DNA of 30,186 nt, from positions 1 through 30,186 of IMG/VR virus record IMGVR_UViG_3300028772_000056. One strand, given 5' to 3'. Below, one piece after another: positions 27,697 through 30,186 of this stretch. The DNA is from a virus. Made by a program: the position numbers and the translations under genes. Positions within the stretch are counted from its first letter, which is position 1. Each line of letters opens with the position of its first letter. The notes under the pieces are model-generated. The model saw only the letters and a list, made by a program, of their open reading frames with translations, made no database searches and had not been told where the DNA came from.

Positions 27697-28092
27697 CTAT
27701 AAATTAAATTTTCTTGCATTTATAACGTTGTCAAACTCTCCTGTTTTCTCCATTGTTTCGAACATATCAATCAAATCATTAATTAAATTTTTATTAAATA
27801 TAAATTTCAAAGTTCCAAATGCAAGTACAAAATTTCTATATTCTATTTTTCTATTATCCAAATTTAATTTTATGAAATTTATCAAATCTTCATTTTTTTT
27901 ATAATTTTCAAAATTTATCATAATAACATCTTTCTTTGCTTCAATTTCAACTGTTATATTTAATGATGATAAAATTGTAAATAAATTATACATTTTTGTT
28001 TCTCCATAATAACGAGTTAGAAATTTTCTTATTGCTATTGTTAAAGGTTTTTTGAAATTTTTTATTGATTCAAACGTTTTTAAATATTTCAT
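27697..28092 (-). CDS. MKYLKTFESI-tagged protein, possible packaged protein
   Basis: The 131-residue product starts MKYLKTFESIKNFKKPLTIAI and ends NARKFNL. The body is helical and basic (KFLTRYYGETKMYNLFTILS), then DVIMINFENYKKNEDLINFI. It is first in the minus-strand tagged cluster, divergent from the 28162 gene. Its leader MKYLK(K/T)FE matches the downstream gene at 27693 closely, suggesting a common origin of the ends though the bodies differ. Confidence 0.72.
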   Translation of the reverse strand: MKYLKTFESIKNFKKPLTIAIRKFLTRYYGETKMYNLFTILSSLNITVEIEAKKDVIMINFENYKKNEDLINFIKLNLDNRKIEYRNFVLAFGTLKFIFNKNLINDLIDMFETMEKTGEFDNVINARKFNL

Positions 28093-28133
28093 ACTTTGTT
28101 TAAAACTTTTTTTTAATCGGTACTATAATTCAT

Positions 28134-28142
28134 TATATATAA
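28134..28142 (+). promoter_or_regulatory. Candidate late promoter before the 250-residue gene
   Basis: TATATATAA with flanks TT and TAAAAAATAAAT ends 19 bases before the ATG at 28162, an arrangement identical to that at 8634. The motif is nearly palindromic, so the minus-strand tagged cluster may also use it, at a larger distance of 40 bases. Confidence 0.55.
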
Positions 28143-28161
28143 TAAAAAATAAATTATTTTT

Positions 28162-28914
28162 ATGTCAAATAGTGTTTTTGTAAATAAACAAACAGGGGAG
28201 AAAGTTAGCATAGTAAAAGAAGATGTTAATTTTTATGTAATGAGTGATAACGTTAGTATTAAAAAGGATATATTAGCAAAAAAATATGATATGGTTGAAG
28301 AGTCTGTTAATCCTGATTCTTTTTTTCAAGCGCCATCAACTGATCCTTTGATGAATATGGCTCAACAGCTTAAAAATATGGACACTAGTAATTTAAAAGA
28401 TTCTCCAACAGCAGGTGCTCAAATAAAATTCATTGAAAACTCTGTTACGCTTTCTGATAACTCAATGTCTCAGTCTCCTATAAAACAGGAACAAGTAGAA
28501 GGAACTATCAGTTTAACTCCACAGGAAAAGAAAAAAATGATGGATGAATGGAGAACAAACATGCCAGGAGCTAATATACCAAGTGTTCAAGAAAAAAATT
28601 GGGAAGATGAAGATCAAAAATTATTAAATGGAGATAAACCAATTGAAATTAAAAAAGAAGTTCCTAAAGTTGATCCTATTAAAATGATGTTTAATATGTT
28701 CAAAAGTAATTATTCTGTGAAATTGAATATACCAATTGAAGAACTAATTCCAAATCCTAGTTTTATTGGAATGATTCAAGAAAATGTCGAAACTGATGCA
28801 GTAGAATATTATGCAAATTTAATATCAGAAAAAATGTTAAATGATCCAACTAAATTGAAAGAAGAGATATATAATCAATTGAAAACTATTATTGATGATG
28901 AACTTAAAAAATAA
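28162..28914 (+). CDS. Unrecognised 250-residue protein, virion-type context
   Basis: The N-terminus (MSNSVFVNKQTGEKVSIVKE) looks like a small beta domain. Residues 50-170 are unordered and rich in Pro, Gln and Met. Residues 180-250 carry VKLNIPIEELIPNPSFIGMI and AVEYYANLISEKMLNDP. A block of the type (I/V)xIxExIPxPxFIxMM is something I recall at the ends of proteins in T4-like marine phages. The gene starts a plus-strand run behind a promoter candidate. Its function is unknown. Confidence 0.72.
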   Translation: MSNSVFVNKQTGEKVSIVKEDVNFYVMSDNVSIKKDILAKKYDMVEESVNPDSFFQAPSTDPLMNMAQQLKNMDTSNLKDSPTAGAQIKFIENSVTLSDNSMSQSPIKQEQVEGTISLTPQEKKKMMDEWRTNMPGANIPSVQEKNWEDEDQKLLNGDKPIEIKKEVPKVDPIKMMFNMFKSNYSVKLNIPIEELIPNPSFIGMIQENVETDAVEYYANLISEKMLNDPTKLKEEIYNQLKTIIDDELKK

Positions 28915-28923
28915 ATAACACTA

Positions 28924-29328
28924 ATGACTAAAAATAACAAAAAATTAGATTCTGCTAGAAAATTGAAAGAATATGAAATGAAGATTATCAAAATGGCTGG
29001 ATATCTTTCTGATTATTATATAGATAGAGCGATAGAATTAGAAGATTTTTCTACCATATCAAGTTTTATGATTGATTATTTTTCTGGAACAATAGGAAAA
29101 ACTGTTGATGTTGGATATTTAATATCAAAATATAAAGAATATGGTTTGAATGATAGAATTGAAGATGTTGATTTTGATATTGATGAATGGTACAAAATAA
29201 AATATGAGATAGAAAATGAAATTTCTTCTGATATTATAATTTCAGAAGAAGAAAAAGAATTAACAAATTCTATGTCTGATGACGAGTATATTTTGTTTTT
29301 AGTAGAAAAAAGAAAATTAGAAAAATGA
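28924..29328 (+). CDS. Unrecognised protein (134 residues)
   Basis: It starts MTKNNKKLDSARKLKEYEMK, is helical up to residue 65 with MAGYLSDYYIDRAIELEDFS, and is strongly acidic from residue 80 to 120. It ends DEYILFLVEKRKLEK. It lies nine bases past the 250-residue gene and overlaps the next start by four bases. No known domain is seen. Confidence 0.68.
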   Translation: MTKNNKKLDSARKLKEYEMKIIKMAGYLSDYYIDRAIELEDFSTISSFMIDYFSGTIGKTVDVGYLISKYKEYGLNDRIEDVDFDIDEWYKIKYEIENEISSDIIISEEEKELTNSMSDDEYILFLVEKRKLEK

Positions 29329-29696
29329 TATCAGAGCAATATATTAATGAGGCAGTAAGAATAAGAAAATCATATCTTCAGAATATAAAGGAAATTATTG
29401 ATCAAGAGCCAATAATAATGAAAAAAAAGGAGTTATTTCAAAAAATTCAAGATGAAATGAAAACTATTGTTTATTCTGATGTTAATGATATTAGAAAAAC
29501 AATGGATTTGAATGAGAAATTGATATATTTGGAAAGAGAAATTAAATCTATTCAAAGTATAATCCAGCCTTATTATGAAAAAATTGAAAAATTGAAAGAT
29601 GATAGAGATAGATTATATTTATCTATTAAAGAAAAATATCCAAATATAACGACAGAAGAAATAAAAAATGATATAAGTTTAAATTTAATTGAATAA
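29325..29696 (+). CDS. Coiled-coil protein (123 residues)
   Basis: The protein is helical throughout: MISEQYINEAVRIRKSYLQN at the start, a gap at EPIIMKKKEL, then MDLNEKLIYLEREIKSIQSI and PYYEKIEKLKDDRDRLYLSI, which form a likely coiled coil. YIxEAVxIRKxYL is a start I recall from conserved proteins of large phages without a known job. It begins within the stop of the preceding gene (ATGA). Confidence 0.7.
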   Translation: MISEQYINEAVRIRKSYLQNIKEIIDQEPIIMKKKELFQKIQDEMKTIVYSDVNDIRKTMDLNEKLIYLEREIKSIQSIIQPYYEKIEKLKDDRDRLYLSIKEKYPNITTEEIKNDISLNLIE

Positions 29697-29697
29697 T

Positions 29698-29949
29698 ATG
29701 AAAACTGAAAAATTTAGTGTGCTAATAGAAAATAATGTCATATCATTATTTGCTATTGAGATGATAGGATTGAATAAGGGATCTATTTTTTTTAGAAGAA
29801 ATGAGAATAAAACAATTGATGTTCTACCAGAATTTGAAAATGATAAAAATCATATAAATAGTATAATTGAAAATTTTTCAAATGGTATTATTTATGATGA
29901 AAAATTGTTACATTCAAACATTCAAAATAACTATTGTATATTTACTTAA
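29698..29949 (+). CDS. Unrecognised 83-residue protein
   Basis: I choose ATG 29698 (MKTEKFSVLIENNVISLFAIE), one base after the preceding stop; a TTG nine bases earlier lies inside the previous gene. The start MKTEKFSVLIE is not a good match to the capsid-tag pattern. The body is mixed alpha/beta with KGSIFFRRNENKTIDVLPEF. It ends NNYCIFT. No function is recognised. Confidence 0.62.
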   Translation: MKTEKFSVLIENNVISLFAIEMIGLNKGSIFFRRNENKTIDVLPEFENDKNHINSIIENFSNGIIYDEKLLHSNIQNNYCIFT

Positions 29950-29960
29950 TACATATCATA

Positions 29961-30186
29961 ATGCTAACAATAGGACGTAAACAAACATTAATGAATAAAC
30001 TTAACTATATAAAAATGGATTATGTACGTAGTCAAAATTATAGTCAAGCATCAAGTATTAAAAATATCACAGATAAATTAAAAACTATTGATATTAGTGA
30101 TGAGTTAAAAATACAAAACTTTTTTATTGAAATTGAAAAAATGTTGAAAAATACTATATTTGATGAGTATTCAATAAAAATTATGA
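29961..30186 (+). CDS. Partial gene at the right edge
   Basis: An ATG at 29961 opens a frame of 75 codons that continues past the window. It starts MLTIGRKQTLMNKLNYIKMD and continues YVRSQNYSQASSIKNITDKL, then helical and Lys-rich sequence. It lies 11 bases after the preceding stop in the same direction. Its identity cannot be judged from this part. Confidence 0.55.
   Translation, partial: MLTIGRKQTLMNKLNYIKMDYVRSQNYSQASSIKNITDKLKTIDISDELKIQNFFIEIEKMLKNTIFDEYSIKIM

Overview
The window looks like part of a large, very AT-rich, T4-like (contractile-tailed) phage genome whose host is probably a member of the Bacteroidota, most likely a flavobacterium. The phage assignment rests on recognisable T4-type proteins: portal (gp20), prohead protease (gp21), head-completion nuclease (gp4), late sigma factor (gp55), a gp15-like tail protein, the clamp-loader ATPase (gp44) and RNase H/FEN exonuclease. 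The host assignment rests on A-rich leaders without Shine-Dalgarno sequences, a TTTG-N19-TAnnTTTG promoter in front of two tRNA genes, tRNAs without an encoded CCA, and an ADP-heptose-type nucleotidyltransferase.

Layout. 1-4647 (minus) is a head module: portal, a charged protein in the T4 gp67/gp68 position, then a prohead protease fused to a scaffold made of eleven 14-residue repeats (its end lies outside the window). 4719-6672 (minus) holds the gp55-like sigma factor, a small gene, gp4 and an unrecognised gene. 6929-9734 holds unrecognised virion-type genes and the gp15-like protein. 9900-13258 (plus) is replication: clamp-loader ATPase, three unrecognised genes and the FEN-type nuclease. 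13337-15119 (plus) is a first cluster of genes whose products start with a short MKxxxxF(D/E)xF-type peptide. 15139-16344 (minus) encodes a polynucleotide-kinase-like P-loop kinase, a small protein and an RfaE/HldE-like adenylyltransferase. 16513-23432 (plus) is an early-type run of small ORFs with a ribbon-helix-helix (RHH) gene, a LAGLIDADG endonuclease, a DNA adenine methylase and dUTPase; a second RHH gene diverges from it. 23471-24277 (minus) encodes a membrane-anchored coiled coil and a small lipoprotein, a plausible spanin pair. 24324-24491 are tRNA-Met(CAT) and tRNA-Asn(GTT), followed by a GIY-YIG-type gene. 24926-28092 (minus) is a second, larger cluster of MKxxxxF-tagged genes. 28162 to the end (plus) is an unrecognised gene run.

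The main discovery candidate is a set of at least twelve otherwise unrelated small proteins that share an N-terminal peptide resembling the T4 capsid-targeting sequence (IPIII begins MKTYQEFIAE). Several have a plausible gp21 cleavage site (LNE, VNE, ITE) at its end, and several share a C-terminal K(F/Y)N(I/L). I read them as proteins packaged into the head and injected, built as exchangeable cassettes with common ends. One of them carries the iron-ligand pattern of encapsulated ferritin (E38, Y45, E68xxH71), which would make it an encapsulin-like cargo inside a phage capsid. The scaffold repeats each carry an (I/L/V)AE tripeptide, so the same protease could dismantle the scaffold. All functional statements are from reading the sequence; no searches were run.
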